A stretch of 64,000 bases of DNA, taken from positions 97,253 through 161,252 of the forward strand of contig SVTG01000003.1 of NCBI GenBank assembly GCA_015063895.1. The letters are read 5' to 3'. Positions 42,966 to 51,530 of the stretch are shown one piece after another. This DNA comes from Oscillospiraceae bacterium (GTDB lineage Bacteria; Bacillota; Clostridia; Oscillospirales; CAG-272). Each line of letters starts with the position of its first letter. Within the stretch, counting starts at the first letter, position 1. Both the position numbers and the translations under genes were made by a program. The notes under the pieces are model-generated. The model had not been told where the DNA came from. It was given only the letters and a program-made list of their open reading frames with translations, and did no database searches.

Positions 42966-44051
42966 TTATTTGCCGTCAGCGGCGCGACGTCCTTCAACAA
43001 GCACGGCAAGCGTTTCGCTGAGGAGCACACGCATCTCATCGGGCATATCGGCATAGGCGCCTAGCATATTCTTCAGGCTCTGGCGCTTGCCGCCGAGGAT
43101 CCCCGAAACGGTACTGTGCTCGGTCGCCTCCAAAATTGTAAACAGCGCCTCACAAAAGCGCCTGCGGCGCTCGGGGCTGGTTACACGCACAAAATGGTCA
43201 ACGATCGCCTCAGTCTTTTTACCAAAGGCCGTACGCTCGTCTGTGTATACGAAATCGGTACCCTCCACCTCCCAGGAATACCCGTCGTGCTGCAAAAGCC
43301 CCTTATTGGTGCTCTTTACCACCTTATAATTGGTATCGTGCTCAAGCAACACCGCCACGATAGAGGATTCGGGCAGATAGGTCATAATACGCTCACGCAG
43401 CTCGGCATACGCTGCACCCGTCACGGTGCTGTCGCAAAAGCCGGGGCCATCGTTATTATATACGGCGCGAATACGGGGACGCAGATGCTCTCCTGCATTG
43501 ACCGCGGCAAACATGGCAAGATTGCCGCCCTTGGAATGACCGCCGAGGAAAATGCGCCGCAAAGGATAGGCCGCCGCCACCTCACGCAGATACTGTGCCG
43601 CCATCAGCTGAGCGGGAACGGGACATTCGTAGCTCATACGAAAATCCTCCTTCCAGCCGACAAGGGTGTCGTTGGTGCCCTCAAAGGCAACGAAAATGTT
43701 CTGCCCCGGCAGCAGAAACGATACCGCCCCGAACTGCACACCGTGCGCCTTATCAAATACCTTTTTGGCACCAAAGGTGCGCAGCGCCGAAAAGCGCGGC
43801 GAGACCGTGAGCATATGCAATAAATGCTCGTGATTGGCAGAAATACTGCCCTCGGTGATGGTGGGGCGTGCGAAATACGCGCCGATGGCGTCTGAAAGAC
43901 GCACGGGCGCCTCGTTTGCCTCGCGCGACACCACGCCCTCAAAATCAATATATGCCAGCATTGAAAAAATCAGGGCATCGGGGGGCGTGAGAGAAGCGTT
44001 GCCAAACGACAGATCGCCACGCCAGATCAGATAATCAAACAATGAACTCAT
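42966..44051 (-). CDS. Mbeg1-like (DUF2974) alpha/beta-hydrolase
   Basis: A 361-residue lipase-like protein common in Clostridia and Lactobacillales. The opening 'SLFDYLIWRGDLSF' and 'DALIFSMLAYIDFEG' are typical; 'FVAFEGTNDTLVGWKEDF' precedes the nucleophile elbow 'GGHSKGGNLA' (GxSxG), followed by 'VYNNDGPGF'. No signal peptide. A probable promoter on the minus strand (TTGACA at 44136-44131, TATCAT 18 bp later) lies upstream. Substrate unknown. Confidence 0.88.
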   Translation of the reverse strand: MSSLFDYLIWRGDLSFGNASLTPPDALIFSMLAYIDFEGVVSREANEAPVRLSDAIGAYFARPTITEGSISANHEHLLHMLTVSPRFSALRTFGAKKVFDKAHGVQFGAVSFLLPGQNIFVAFEGTNDTLVGWKEDFRMSYECPVPAQLMAAQYLREVAAAYPLRRIFLGGHSKGGNLAMFAAVNAGEHLRPRIRAVYNNDGPGFCDSTVTGAAYAELRERIMTYLPESSIVAVLLEHDTNYKVVKSTNKGLLQHDGYSWEVEGTDFVYTDERTAFGKKTEAIVDHFVRVTSPERRRRFCEALFTILEATEHSTVSGILGGKRQSLKNMLGAYADMPDEMRVLLSETLAVLVEGRRAADGK

Positions 44052-44114
44052 AAAAGCCCTCCTTTTTTCAGAATATGCGACGCTTTTTGCAAAAGTTCGC
44101 CCTCTTATGATAAC

Positions 44115-44152
44115 ATAAAAAGCGGCGGTGTGTCAAGCACCGCCGCCGCTTT
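44115..44152 (-). terminator. Terminator of the ygiQ gene
   Basis: GCGGCGGTG pairs with CACCGCCGC, with a T run on the minus strand. The -35 box of the downstream gene overlaps it. Confidence 0.8.
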
Positions 44153-44194
44153 CATTATTGGTAATATCGGGTAGGCTTCAAGCGCAATTTACGC

Positions 44195-46180
44195 TCACCT
44201 CTTGGGTTTGCCCCTCCCCTTTTGTGCGTTTTTAGCACCCGTTTTAGGCTTTTTGGCAGCCCCTACCCCTCTTTTTTCCTGCTTTGGGGGTGCATTTCGC
44301 TGTGCCTTTTGCGGCGTTTTCCCGCCCCGTTTGGCGCCCTTTTCCATCGCTGCATGACGGGGGACGCTGCCCGTTGCCCCACCTGCGGGGCGCACCAGGG
44401 CATGAGGGCCGTTGCCGATCAGATCCTCACGGTGCGCCAGGCGCAACGCCTCGCGCACAAGCGGCGCATTCTGCGGCCTGCCGTACTGCAAAAGCGCACG
44501 CTGCAGCTGCTTCTCGTGATAATCGCGCGGCACGAACACGGGCTTCATCGTCAAGGGGTCAAGGCCCGTATAAAACATAACGGTAGAGGCGGTGCCCGGT
44601 GTCGGATAATAATCCTGCACCTGCTCGGGTGCATATCCGTCACGCTTCAGACATTCCGCGAGCGCCACCGCGTCACCCAGCGTGCTACCCGGGTGCGAGG
44701 ACATCAGATACGGCACCAGATACTGCTCCTTGCCCATTGATTTCGTCAGCTCAAAGAAACGCCGACGAAAGCGCTCATACACCGCAAAATGCGGCTTGCC
44801 CATTGCATCAAGCACGCCGTCGGCACAATGCTCGGGGGCTACCTTCAGCTGACCGCTGACGTGGTCACGCACCAGCTTCTTAAAAAAGCGCTCATCGGGA
44901 TCGGCCAAGAGGTAATCAAAGCGAATGCCCGAACGAATAAAGACCTTTTTCACGCCGGGTAACGCCTCGATCGCCTCAAGGAGCTTGATATATTCGCTGT
45001 GATCGACCTTTAAATTCTTACAGGGTGTGGGGGCTAAGCATTTGCGATTTGTGCAAACACCGCTTGTCAGCTGCTTGTCGCACGCAGGCGCGCGGAAGTT
45101 AGCGGTAGGGCCGCCCACGTCGTGGATATAGCCCTTGAAGTCGGGCATCGCCACGATCTTTTTACATTCCTCCACCACACTCTCAATACTGCGCGAGCGC
45201 ACCGTACGCCCCTGATGAAAGGCCAGCGCACAGAAATTGCACGCGCCAAAGCAGCCGCGGTTATGCGTGACGGAAAAGCGCACCTCGGCAATGGCAGGCA
45301 CGCCCCCCTGCTTTTCATAAACGGGGTGGTAGGTCCGCTGATACGGCAGCGCATATACGCGGTCAAGCTCGTCGCGCTCCAAGGGAGGCATTGGCGGATT
45401 TTGCACCAGCATCTTATTGTCGTAATATTCAAGGATCGCCTTGCCGCTGATGCTGTCCTGATTGCGGTACTGCACGCCAAACGCCTCGGCAAGCTTTCTC
45501 CTGTCGCTCTTGAGGTCATTATAGTCAAAGGCCGCGGCCACGGGATACTGCACGGCATCGTCACGCGACGAGAGATAGACCGTGCCGCGCACGTCGCGGA
45601 TCTTCTTCACGGGCACACCGCGGTCAAGCAGGGCGGCAATACGCAAAAGGATATTTTCCCCCATGCCATACGTTAAAATATCGGCACGCGCGTCAACTAA
45701 GACCGAGCGGCGCACCTTGTCGTCCCAATAATCGTAATGTGCAAAGCGACGCAACGACGCTTCAAGGCCACCCACAATGATCGGCACGTCACCAAAGGCC
45801 TCGCGAATACGGTTACAATACACGATCACCGCGCGGTCGGGGCGCGCCCCCATCTTACCGCCGGGTGAATAATAATCGGTGGAGCGGCGCTTTTTAGCGG
45901 CGGTATAATGCGCCACCATGCTGTCAATATTCCCCGCCGTCACCAAAAAGCCAAGACGGGGGCGCCCAAACTCGCGGAAGGCCTCGGCACTCTTGTAATC
46001 GGGCTGGGCAAGAATTGCCACGCGGTACCCTGCCGCCTCCAGCACGCGCGAAATGATTGCCACGCCAAACGAGGGGTGGTCGACGTACGCATCACCCGTC
46101 ACATACACAAAATCGGGCGCCTGCCAGCCACGCGCCGCCATATCGGCGCGGCAGATCGGCAAAAATCCGCTGTTTTGCAT
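44195..46180 (-). CDS. ygiQ: YgiQ-family radical SAM protein
   Basis: A 661-residue radical SAM protein. The cluster motif 'RGCFGACNFCALAFHQGR' (CxxxCxxC) is near residue 309. The N-terminal 'YVDHPSFGVAIISRVLEAAGY' is a cobalamin-binding-like region found in the family, and 'KVAPEHCADGVL' and 'PYLMSSHPGST' follow. The C-terminal 60 residues are Lys/Gly-rich and basic, suggesting nucleic-acid contact. The reaction is unknown. Confidence 0.93.
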   Translation of the reverse strand: MQNSGFLPICRADMAARGWQAPDFVYVTGDAYVDHPSFGVAIISRVLEAAGYRVAILAQPDYKSAEAFREFGRPRLGFLVTAGNIDSMVAHYTAAKKRRSTDYYSPGGKMGARPDRAVIVYCNRIREAFGDVPIIVGGLEASLRRFAHYDYWDDKVRRSVLVDARADILTYGMGENILLRIAALLDRGVPVKKIRDVRGTVYLSSRDDAVQYPVAAAFDYNDLKSDRRKLAEAFGVQYRNQDSISGKAILEYYDNKMLVQNPPMPPLERDELDRVYALPYQRTYHPVYEKQGGVPAIAEVRFSVTHNRGCFGACNFCALAFHQGRTVRSRSIESVVEECKKIVAMPDFKGYIHDVGGPTANFRAPACDKQLTSGVCTNRKCLAPTPCKNLKVDHSEYIKLLEAIEALPGVKKVFIRSGIRFDYLLADPDERFFKKLVRDHVSGQLKVAPEHCADGVLDAMGKPHFAVYERFRRRFFELTKSMGKEQYLVPYLMSSHPGSTLGDAVALAECLKRDGYAPEQVQDYYPTPGTASTVMFYTGLDPLTMKPVFVPRDYHEKQLQRALLQYGRPQNAPLVREALRLAHREDLIGNGPHALVRPAGGATGSVPRHAAMEKGAKRGGKTPQKAQRNAPPKQEKRGVGAAKKPKTGAKNAQKGRGKPKR

Positions 46181-46215
46181 ACCGTTTCCCCTCCTTTTTC
46201 AAAATCTCTGCTATT

Positions 46216-46244
46216 ATCATACAGGATTTTACGTGATTTGTCAA
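46216..46244 (-). promoter_or_regulatory. Promoter of ygiQ
   Basis: On the minus strand TTGACA and TATGAT are 17 bp apart. Confidence 0.8.
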
Positions 46245-46256
46245 GTGAGCAAGCCG

Positions 46257-46297
46257 CAAAAAAACGCCCTGCCATTGGTTTTCCAACAGCAGGGCGA
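46257..46297 (-). terminator. Terminator after the membrane-anchored protein gene
   Basis: On the minus strand CGCCCTGC pairs with GCAGGGCG, with an inner TTGG/CCAA stem and then TTTTTTT. Located about 58 bp after the stop at 46355. Confidence 0.85.
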
Positions 46298-46354
46298 TAC
46301 AAGGCTATATCATCAAACGCACCTCACGGTGGTCTGCTACCCGGCAACGATATT

Positions 46355-47407
46355 TTACCAAACCATGCGGATCACATCCAGCAAAGCATTCATTTTTTGG
46401 CTTTCAAAGCTACAGATTTCACTGCCCATGGCTTCCCACTCGTATGCCTCTTTATAATAATCCGCTCTTGCCAAAACAGTATCCTCATAGTATGGCAATA
46501 ACGCAAACAGCACCGCATCATATTGATTTGTACGATACGTTACATATTGGCTTTGGGGATTACTGTGATACACATCATTGTAATATTGGCGGTTTTGATA
46601 ACGAAATTCAAGGCAGATGCTGTTAAGCAATATTCCTCTTGTTGACTCAAACTCACACGCGGTGGGCGAAAGTCTTGTTATTTCCCCCCGCAGCATCGCC
46701 ATAAACACATCATACACCGCTTGCAGTTCTGCACCCGTGAGCGTTTTGATCTCCCCTTTTTGAGAGATCACGATCTCATCGGGCAACGCAGGAAACACGT
46801 CACTTGAACGGCTATCAAATATATCGACATCCCCTTTTCCGGGCATATGCAATATTTGCTCGATATACGCGCACATCACAGCATCGTATATATACGCACT
46901 CTCACACGCAAGGCTTCGACTTTCCCCTCCGATTTTATACTCAACTCCGAACACGCTTGGGTTGATCAACACCGTGGGGTGCATCATCTTGCCATCATCC
47001 ATAATACCAAAGGAAAGCGTATCAAATACAAAGCGGTGCTCAAAAAGCTGTCCGCCAACGTACTGCCCTCCCGTATAATAATAGCGGTAATCGTAATGGA
47101 ACTCAAAAGACCATTTCTGATCCTTCGCCTTATCCTCAACGGACGGCTCTATGTCAATGCTTGCCTTTGAGATCGCACTATCAAGCAATCTATACATTCT
47201 GGCGCTTTGCACCGCATCCAATTCAAATGTTTCACCCTGATACGTGACGGTAACCTTATCGGGAGGAAGCAAAAAGAGGTCGCTTTCCACGGGGACACGC
47301 AACACACGCAGGCGCAGATACGGCACGAACCAAAACACCGAAAAAAGCACGGCAACAAGACAAAGCACAGCCAAAGCCACGCGCCATCTCTTACGGCTCT
47401 TACTCAA
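46355..47407 (-). CDS. Membrane-anchored protein of unknown function
   Basis: A 350-residue protein. The TTG at 47407 is chosen because AAAGGAGG lies seven bases upstream; the track start at 47587 overlaps the neighbouring terminator. A short basic N-terminus precedes one membrane segment at about residues 9-30 ('VALAVLCLVAVLFSVFWFVPYL'); the remainder is probably extracellular, rich in Tyr and Asp. No family is recognised. Clear own promoter and terminator, so it is a monocistronic gene. Confidence 0.75.
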   Translation of the reverse strand: MSKSRKRWRVALAVLCLVAVLFSVFWFVPYLRLRVLRVPVESDLFLLPPDKVTVTYQGETFELDAVQSARMYRLLDSAISKASIDIEPSVEDKAKDQKWSFEFHYDYRYYYTGGQYVGGQLFEHRFVFDTLSFGIMDDGKMMHPTVLINPSVFGVEYKIGGESRSLACESAYIYDAVMCAYIEQILHMPGKGDVDIFDSRSSDVFPALPDEIVISQKGEIKTLTGAELQAVYDVFMAMLRGEITRLSPTACEFESTRGILLNSICLEFRYQNRQYYNDVYHSNPQSQYVTYRTNQYDAVLFALLPYYEDTVLARADYYKEAYEWEAMGSEICSFESQKMNALLDVIRMVW

Positions 47408-47483
47408 AGCGGCACCTCCTTTATAAAACGCTGTGTGTATTTGGTTTGGGACGCCAACTGAAAACGCCCCTCTTAACACTTCA

Positions 47484-47512
47484 ATTATATCAATTTTTAT
47501 GCGTTCTGTCAA
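47484..47512 (-). promoter_or_regulatory. Promoter of the membrane-anchored protein gene
   Basis: Perfect consensus on the minus strand: TTGACA, 17-bp spacer, TATAAT. Confidence 0.88.
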
Positions 47513-47564
47513 CAAAGTACACGTCTGCTGCCGCCGCGTGCTGATAGCGCCACCTTCATTACGA

Positions 47565-47604
47565 CAAAAGGTCCGCGCAGATGCCAATGCATCTGCGCGG
47601 ACCT
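47565..47604 (-). terminator. Terminator of the rhamnosidase gene
   Basis: A 16-bp perfect stem, AGGTCCGCGCAGATGC with its complement, around CAAT, followed on the minus strand by TTTT. Confidence 0.88.
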
Positions 47605-47613
47605 GAAACCGAT

Positions 47614-49854
47614 TTATCCGCTGAAATGATACGTGCCGCCGCCAAGCGTAGCGGTATAGCCGCTCGGGAGCGTTACGGTCGCCTCAGCGCCTGCGGGCAC
47701 GGTGATCTCATAGTAGACCACATCGCCCTTATAATACCAGTTGCTCTCAACGCGACCCGCCTCTGTGTCAAGGGCACAGTTCACAAATCCAAGACGCTTG
47801 TCGGGGTGAGGCGTTACGGTAAAGCGTGCGAAGCCGGGGGCATCGGGCATGATGCCTGCCACGACGCCGTACAGCCAGTCACAAACCGACCCGTAGGCGT
47901 AATGGTTAAAGGAGTTCATCGACGTGCTCCAGAAGCTGCCATCCTCCTTGAGGCTGTTCCAATGCTCCCACATGGTGGTAGCGCCGTGCGTAACGGAATA
48001 CAGCCACGAGGGATTGCGCTCCTCAAAGAGCAGCTGATACGCCACGTCCGTGTGCCCTGCCGCGTTCAAAACGTGCAGGATATAAGGCGTGCCGACAAAT
48101 CCCGTGGTCATGCGGCCGTCAAAGTCCTTGATGAGGTCAAGGAGCTTGGCAACAAGCCCCGCGCGCTCCTCTTCCTCACAAAGACCAAAGTGCAAAATCA
48201 GCACGATGGCAGTCTGCGTCATGCCGCGGCGAAACTCGTCGTAGGGCTTGCCCGCGGCGGTAAAGAAGGTAGCGGGAAACTCTGCCTTCGGAAGGCCGTT
48301 TTCCATAAAATAGGCGCGGAAGGCGCGGCGCACGTTCCCGGCCAGCGTACGGTATTCGGTCATATCCTCACCCAGCGCCTCGCCCGCCTTCACGACAAGG
48401 CAGGTGGAATAATAGAAGAAGGCAGAGGCAATGAGATCCGTGCAGGTGGCGCCCACGTAAACGTCGGGGCCTGCGTCCATCGCGAGCCAGTCACCGTAGT
48501 GCTTGCCGCCCAGCCACAAAAATTCCTCGGGGCCCGCGTTGTGCTGATAGCCTACCCATTTTTTCATCATTTCAAGGTTATCGCTCAGGAACGACTTGTC
48601 GCCGTACATACGGTAAAGCTCAAAGGGCACGATGGTGGCAACGTCGCCCCACGCAGCGGAAATGCGGGTTTCGGGGCCGATCTGTCCCGAGGTCGGCACC
48701 ACGCCCTTGACTGCACCGTTTTCCATCTGATCGGCACGCACGTCGGCCAGCCACTTTTTAAAGAATTTACGCACGTCGTAGTTATAGGCGGCCGTGCGGC
48801 AGAAGACCTGCGCATCACCCGTCCAGCCAAGGCGCTCGTCGCGCTGCGGACAGTCGGTAGGAATGTCAAGGTAGTTACTCTTTTGTCCCCAGATGGTGTT
48901 ATGATAGAGCTGATTGATCTTCTCGTTGCCCGTGACAAAGCGGCCCGTGCGACGCATATTGCTATGCACGGCAATGGCACGGAAGGCGTCAAGCGGCACC
49001 TCTTCTGCGGGGAACGCATCAAGGCGGATATAGCGGAAGCCCTGGAAGGAAAAGCGCGGCTTATACACGCGCTTGGTGCCATCGAGCACGTAGCAGACCT
49101 CATTGCGTGCCGAGCGATAGTTTTCGGTGTAGAAATTCCCCTCCTTATCCAGCACCTCGGCAAAGGTCATTTTCACGCACTCGCCGCGCTTGCCCTCGTA
49201 GGTCATTTCCACATAGCCCGCGAGGTTCTGACCGAAGTCAAGCACGCGCTCGCCCTTAGGCGTCACGATATAGGCAACGGGCGCCAAGCGCTCGTTTTCG
49301 ACGATATCCTCGCCGCGCTGTGCCACCAGCAGGAATTTTTCACCCGTCGGGTCGGGCAGCGCATTGCCCAAGAGCTTGATGGGGGCGGTGTAATCAGTGG
49401 TTTCACCGTGATAAATATCGGAGAAAAGCGTCGGGGTGGTATAGACCTCCCACGCACCGTCCGTCACGATCTTTTCCTCGGTGCCGTCGGCGTAAGCAAG
49501 CACCACCTCGGCGTTGACGGCGTAGTGATCGTTATAAGATTTACCGTACTCCTTCCAGCCAAGCGAGCCGACAGCCCAGCCGGGGGCAGCCACGACCGAC
49601 ACACGCCCGCCCGCGCGCAGCGGCTCGGTCACGTCGTAGGTAAAATACTGCAGGCCCTTATCGTAGGCGGTATAGCCGGGCATCAGCACACCCGTGCCCT
49701 GCTTTTTGCCATCGATATAAGCCTCGAACAAGCCAATGGCGGTTACCGAAAGCGTGGCACGCTGCAAGCCGCTTTTCGGCGTGACGGTCCTTTCAAACGA
49801 AACAGAAGCAGCCCCCACGTCAACGGGGCTTTTGATAAAGTTACCTGCGTTCAT
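47614..49854 (-). CDS. Alpha-L-rhamnosidase, glycoside hydrolase family 78
   Basis: A 746-residue GH78 enzyme that releases terminal alpha-L-rhamnose from plant glycosides or polysaccharides. The N-terminal beta domains include 'GLFEAYIDGKKQGTGVLMPGYT' and 'VLDFGQNLAGYVEM'. The catalytic (alpha/alpha)6 barrel carries 'DCPQRDERLGWTGDAQVF' with the general-acid Glu. A C-terminal beta domain closes the protein. No signal peptide, so it acts inside the cell on imported oligosaccharides. The 763-residue plus-strand ORF opposite it is a shadow. Confidence 0.95.
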   Translation of the reverse strand: MNAGNFIKSPVDVGAASVSFERTVTPKSGLQRATLSVTAIGLFEAYIDGKKQGTGVLMPGYTAYDKGLQYFTYDVTEPLRAGGRVSVVAAPGWAVGSLGWKEYGKSYNDHYAVNAEVVLAYADGTEEKIVTDGAWEVYTTPTLFSDIYHGETTDYTAPIKLLGNALPDPTGEKFLLVAQRGEDIVENERLAPVAYIVTPKGERVLDFGQNLAGYVEMTYEGKRGECVKMTFAEVLDKEGNFYTENYRSARNEVCYVLDGTKRVYKPRFSFQGFRYIRLDAFPAEEVPLDAFRAIAVHSNMRRTGRFVTGNEKINQLYHNTIWGQKSNYLDIPTDCPQRDERLGWTGDAQVFCRTAAYNYDVRKFFKKWLADVRADQMENGAVKGVVPTSGQIGPETRISAAWGDVATIVPFELYRMYGDKSFLSDNLEMMKKWVGYQHNAGPEEFLWLGGKHYGDWLAMDAGPDVYVGATCTDLIASAFFYYSTCLVVKAGEALGEDMTEYRTLAGNVRRAFRAYFMENGLPKAEFPATFFTAAGKPYDEFRRGMTQTAIVLILHFGLCEEEERAGLVAKLLDLIKDFDGRMTTGFVGTPYILHVLNAAGHTDVAYQLLFEERNPSWLYSVTHGATTMWEHWNSLKEDGSFWSTSMNSFNHYAYGSVCDWLYGVVAGIMPDAPGFARFTVTPHPDKRLGFVNCALDTEAGRVESNWYYKGDVVYYEITVPAGAEATVTLPSGYTATLGGGTYHFSG

Positions 49855-49884
49855 TTTTATTCTCCTTTATAAGCAGTGACACAG

Positions 49885-49903
49885 ACCCTTGCTATGCAAG
49901 GGT
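49885..49903. promoter_or_regulatory. Palindrome in the rhamnosidase leader (operator candidate)
   Basis: ACCCTTGC-TAT-GCAAGGGT, 8-bp perfect arms, between the promoter and the RBS. Suited to repressor binding or an RNA hairpin. Confidence 0.6.
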
Positions 49904-49916
49904 TGCACCTACTCCC

Positions 49917-49944
49917 ATCATACCAAAAAACAAGCACTTGTCAA
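49917..49944 (-). promoter_or_regulatory. Promoter of the rhamnosidase gene
   Basis: On the minus strand TTGACA and TATGAT are 16 bp apart. Confidence 0.75.
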
Positions 49945-49996
49945 GCACCACCGCAGAAAAAATAAAAATCAGCACAAATACAGTTAAAATCAGGCC

Positions 49997-50033
49997 AAAA
50001 AAGCGCTCCGCCACGTGCGGCGGAGCGCTTTTA
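49997..50033 (-). terminator. Terminator after the small membrane protein gene at 50036
   Basis: AAAAGCGCTCCGCC pairs with GGCGGAGCGCTTTT, with a T run on the minus strand. Confidence 0.9.
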
Positions 50034-50035
50034 TT

Positions 50036-50524
50036 TTAATGTTTGCCGCCCGTCAGCATCTGCTGTAAGGCTTGGTCGTATGCTAACAGGATCTCGCATT
50101 TTCCGTCCCCGTTTTCAACAAAGAGCAAGAGCCCCTTGCGCGGTGCCATATCGGGATGATAGTTGTAGCGACGCGTGCCGTGCGGCGGCTTTGCGTTTTC
50201 CCCGTCAAGCAGCGATACCGCCACGATCTCCTTCAGTCCCACGCGGCACACCAGCTGCATACGGGCACCGCCGCGATAGGTAAAGACCTCAAGATCAACG
50301 CCGCCGTCATCGCGCGGGCGAACACGGTAAAGGTATTGCAAAACAAGGTAGCGTGCCGTGATCTGAATGAGTGGGATCAGTAAAACAAGCCCCAGGCATT
50401 GCAGGAGCGCGGGATATTGCGGCACCAGCGAGGAGGCGGCAAAGGATGCGACCGCCAGCAGCAGCAATGCCGCCGCCAGCAGCTTTGCCCTGCTGCTTGT
50501 GCGCGTTGGTCTTAATTCATACAT
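50036..50524 (-). CDS. Membrane protein of unknown function
   Basis: A 162-residue protein with two hydrophobic segments ('LLAAALLLLAVASFAASSLV' and 'CLGLVLLIPLIQITARYLVLQYL') followed by a soluble domain of about 90 residues ('GVDLEVFTYRGGARMQLVC'). No family is recognised. It lies downstream of the 279-bp repeat element, which separates it from the ribulokinase and membrane protein genes. A weak AGGTGC precedes the ATG. Confidence 0.7.
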   Translation of the reverse strand: MYELRPTRTSSRAKLLAAALLLLAVASFAASSLVPQYPALLQCLGLVLLIPLIQITARYLVLQYLYRVRPRDDGGVDLEVFTYRGGARMQLVCRVGLKEIVAVSLLDGENAKPPHGTRRYNYHPDMAPRKGLLLFVENGDGKCEILLAYDQALQQMLTGGKH

Positions 50525-50538
50525 AACTGCACCTCACT

Positions 50539-50817
50539 TAGGCAAGCGTAAATAATCCAAACTCGGTTTCAAGAAACAAATATCCGCATCTGCATCAGAG
50601 AATTTTCTTATAATATCCGCATATTATCGCAAAAATTCTCTTTGCATCTGCGAAGATTTGCTCTCTTAAAACTCGGAACGACCCTCAAGCTTTGATTTTT
50701 TGAGTGATTTTTTTACTTGGCGCTCGCCGCCAAGTGTGGACTTTGCAAGAGTGACAAGTACAAAAAGCGCCAAAAAGCAAGGCTTGAGGGCGGGTTCGGA
50801 TTATTTACTCTTGCCTA
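50539..50817. repeat. 279-bp structured repeat element with terminal inverted repeats (copy 2)
   Basis: Left end TAGGCAAGCGTAAATAATCC; right end is the inverted form of TAGGCAAGAGTAAATAATCC, so about 19 of 20 terminal bases match. Both ends are flanked by TA. Inside are three hairpins: AGAGAATTTT...AAAATTCTCT with an ATAATAT-CCGC-ATATTAT core, ACTTGGCG/CGCCAAGT, and CCCTCAAGC/GCTTGAGGG. No ORF of note. The last codons and stop of the gene at 50805 lie inside the right end. It resembles a MITE or REP-like non-autonomous element. Confidence 0.75.
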
Positions 50818-51527
50818 CCCGAAAGCGCGCTTGCCTCGTCCTTTGTCAGCTTGCGCGACAGCCATTCACTTTCAAAATGATACAGGCGCAGCGTGCCATA
50901 GGGTGTCGCCTCGTAATCAACGGCCTCGCCGTAGTAAATATCAAAGTAAAGCACAAGCGTGTCGTCCTTTACCGTCACGTCATCAAAGGTATAAACGAAA
51001 TAGGTATACAGTGCCGTGGTCGTCACGGTATGGGAGGTGGGCGCCGTGCGCGTTTTGGCAAGGCTCTCGCTCCCATCCTTATTGTCTGTAGGATCGTCGG
51101 GGGTCTGATCGGTGATCGTGACCAGTGATACGTCAAAGACCTCTGTACCGCGCGCAGGACGCTCGGCCAGCTCAAAATCGCGTTGCGTATATTTCAGGGT
51201 GCTGTTATTATAACGGAACAGCACCTGCACCTGAGAGATCTCGGGAATATACACAAACTGCGGCACGGAAAAATACCCGTAATTTTCCTCGCCCTTCGTG
51301 ACCGTGGCCTGCTCCTGCGTCAGCAGCTCGATATCCTCGCCCTTTTCGGCATAAAGCGCCACCAGCCGCTCGTTTGAAACGACCCCCTTTACCTCCTTCG
51401 GGATCTTGCCCGAAAAGTAAACGCGCCACAACAAAAATGCCACCATCACGAAAATAGCAAGCCCCAAAAGACCGTACAGGATCTTACCTGCGATCCACCA
51501 GTAATAGCTTTTTCTCGGCCTGGCCAT
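50805..51527 (-). CDS. Membrane-anchored protein of unknown function (3' end within a repeat element)
   Basis: A 240-residue protein with one N-terminal membrane segment at about residues 10-35 ('IAGKILYGLLGLAIFVMVAFLLWRVYF') and an extracellular domain rich in beta strands. Its final residues 'GRQE' and the TAA stop are encoded by the end of the 279-bp repeat, which has probably replaced the original C-terminus. It starts three bases after the ribulokinase stop and is likely co-transcribed. No family recognised. Confidence 0.72.
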   Translation of the reverse strand: MARPRKSYYWWIAGKILYGLLGLAIFVMVAFLLWRVYFSGKIPKEVKGVVSNERLVALYAEKGEDIELLTQEQATVTKGEENYGYFSVPQFVYIPEISQVQVLFRYNNSTLKYTQRDFELAERPARGTEVFDVSLVTITDQTPDDPTDNKDGSESLAKTRTAPTSHTVTTTALYTYFVYTFDDVTVKDDTLVLYFDIYYGEAVDYEATPYGTLRLYHFESEWLSRKLTKDEASALSGRQE

Positions 51528-51530
51528 GCC

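Noticed and set aside
47581-49872. A 763-residue plus-strand ORF spanning the whole rhamnosidase gene
   Set aside because: The minus strand encodes a clear GH78 enzyme with catalytic motifs and RBS. The plus-strand ORF has no family resemblance or RBS and is a frame shadow caused by GC-rich codon usage.
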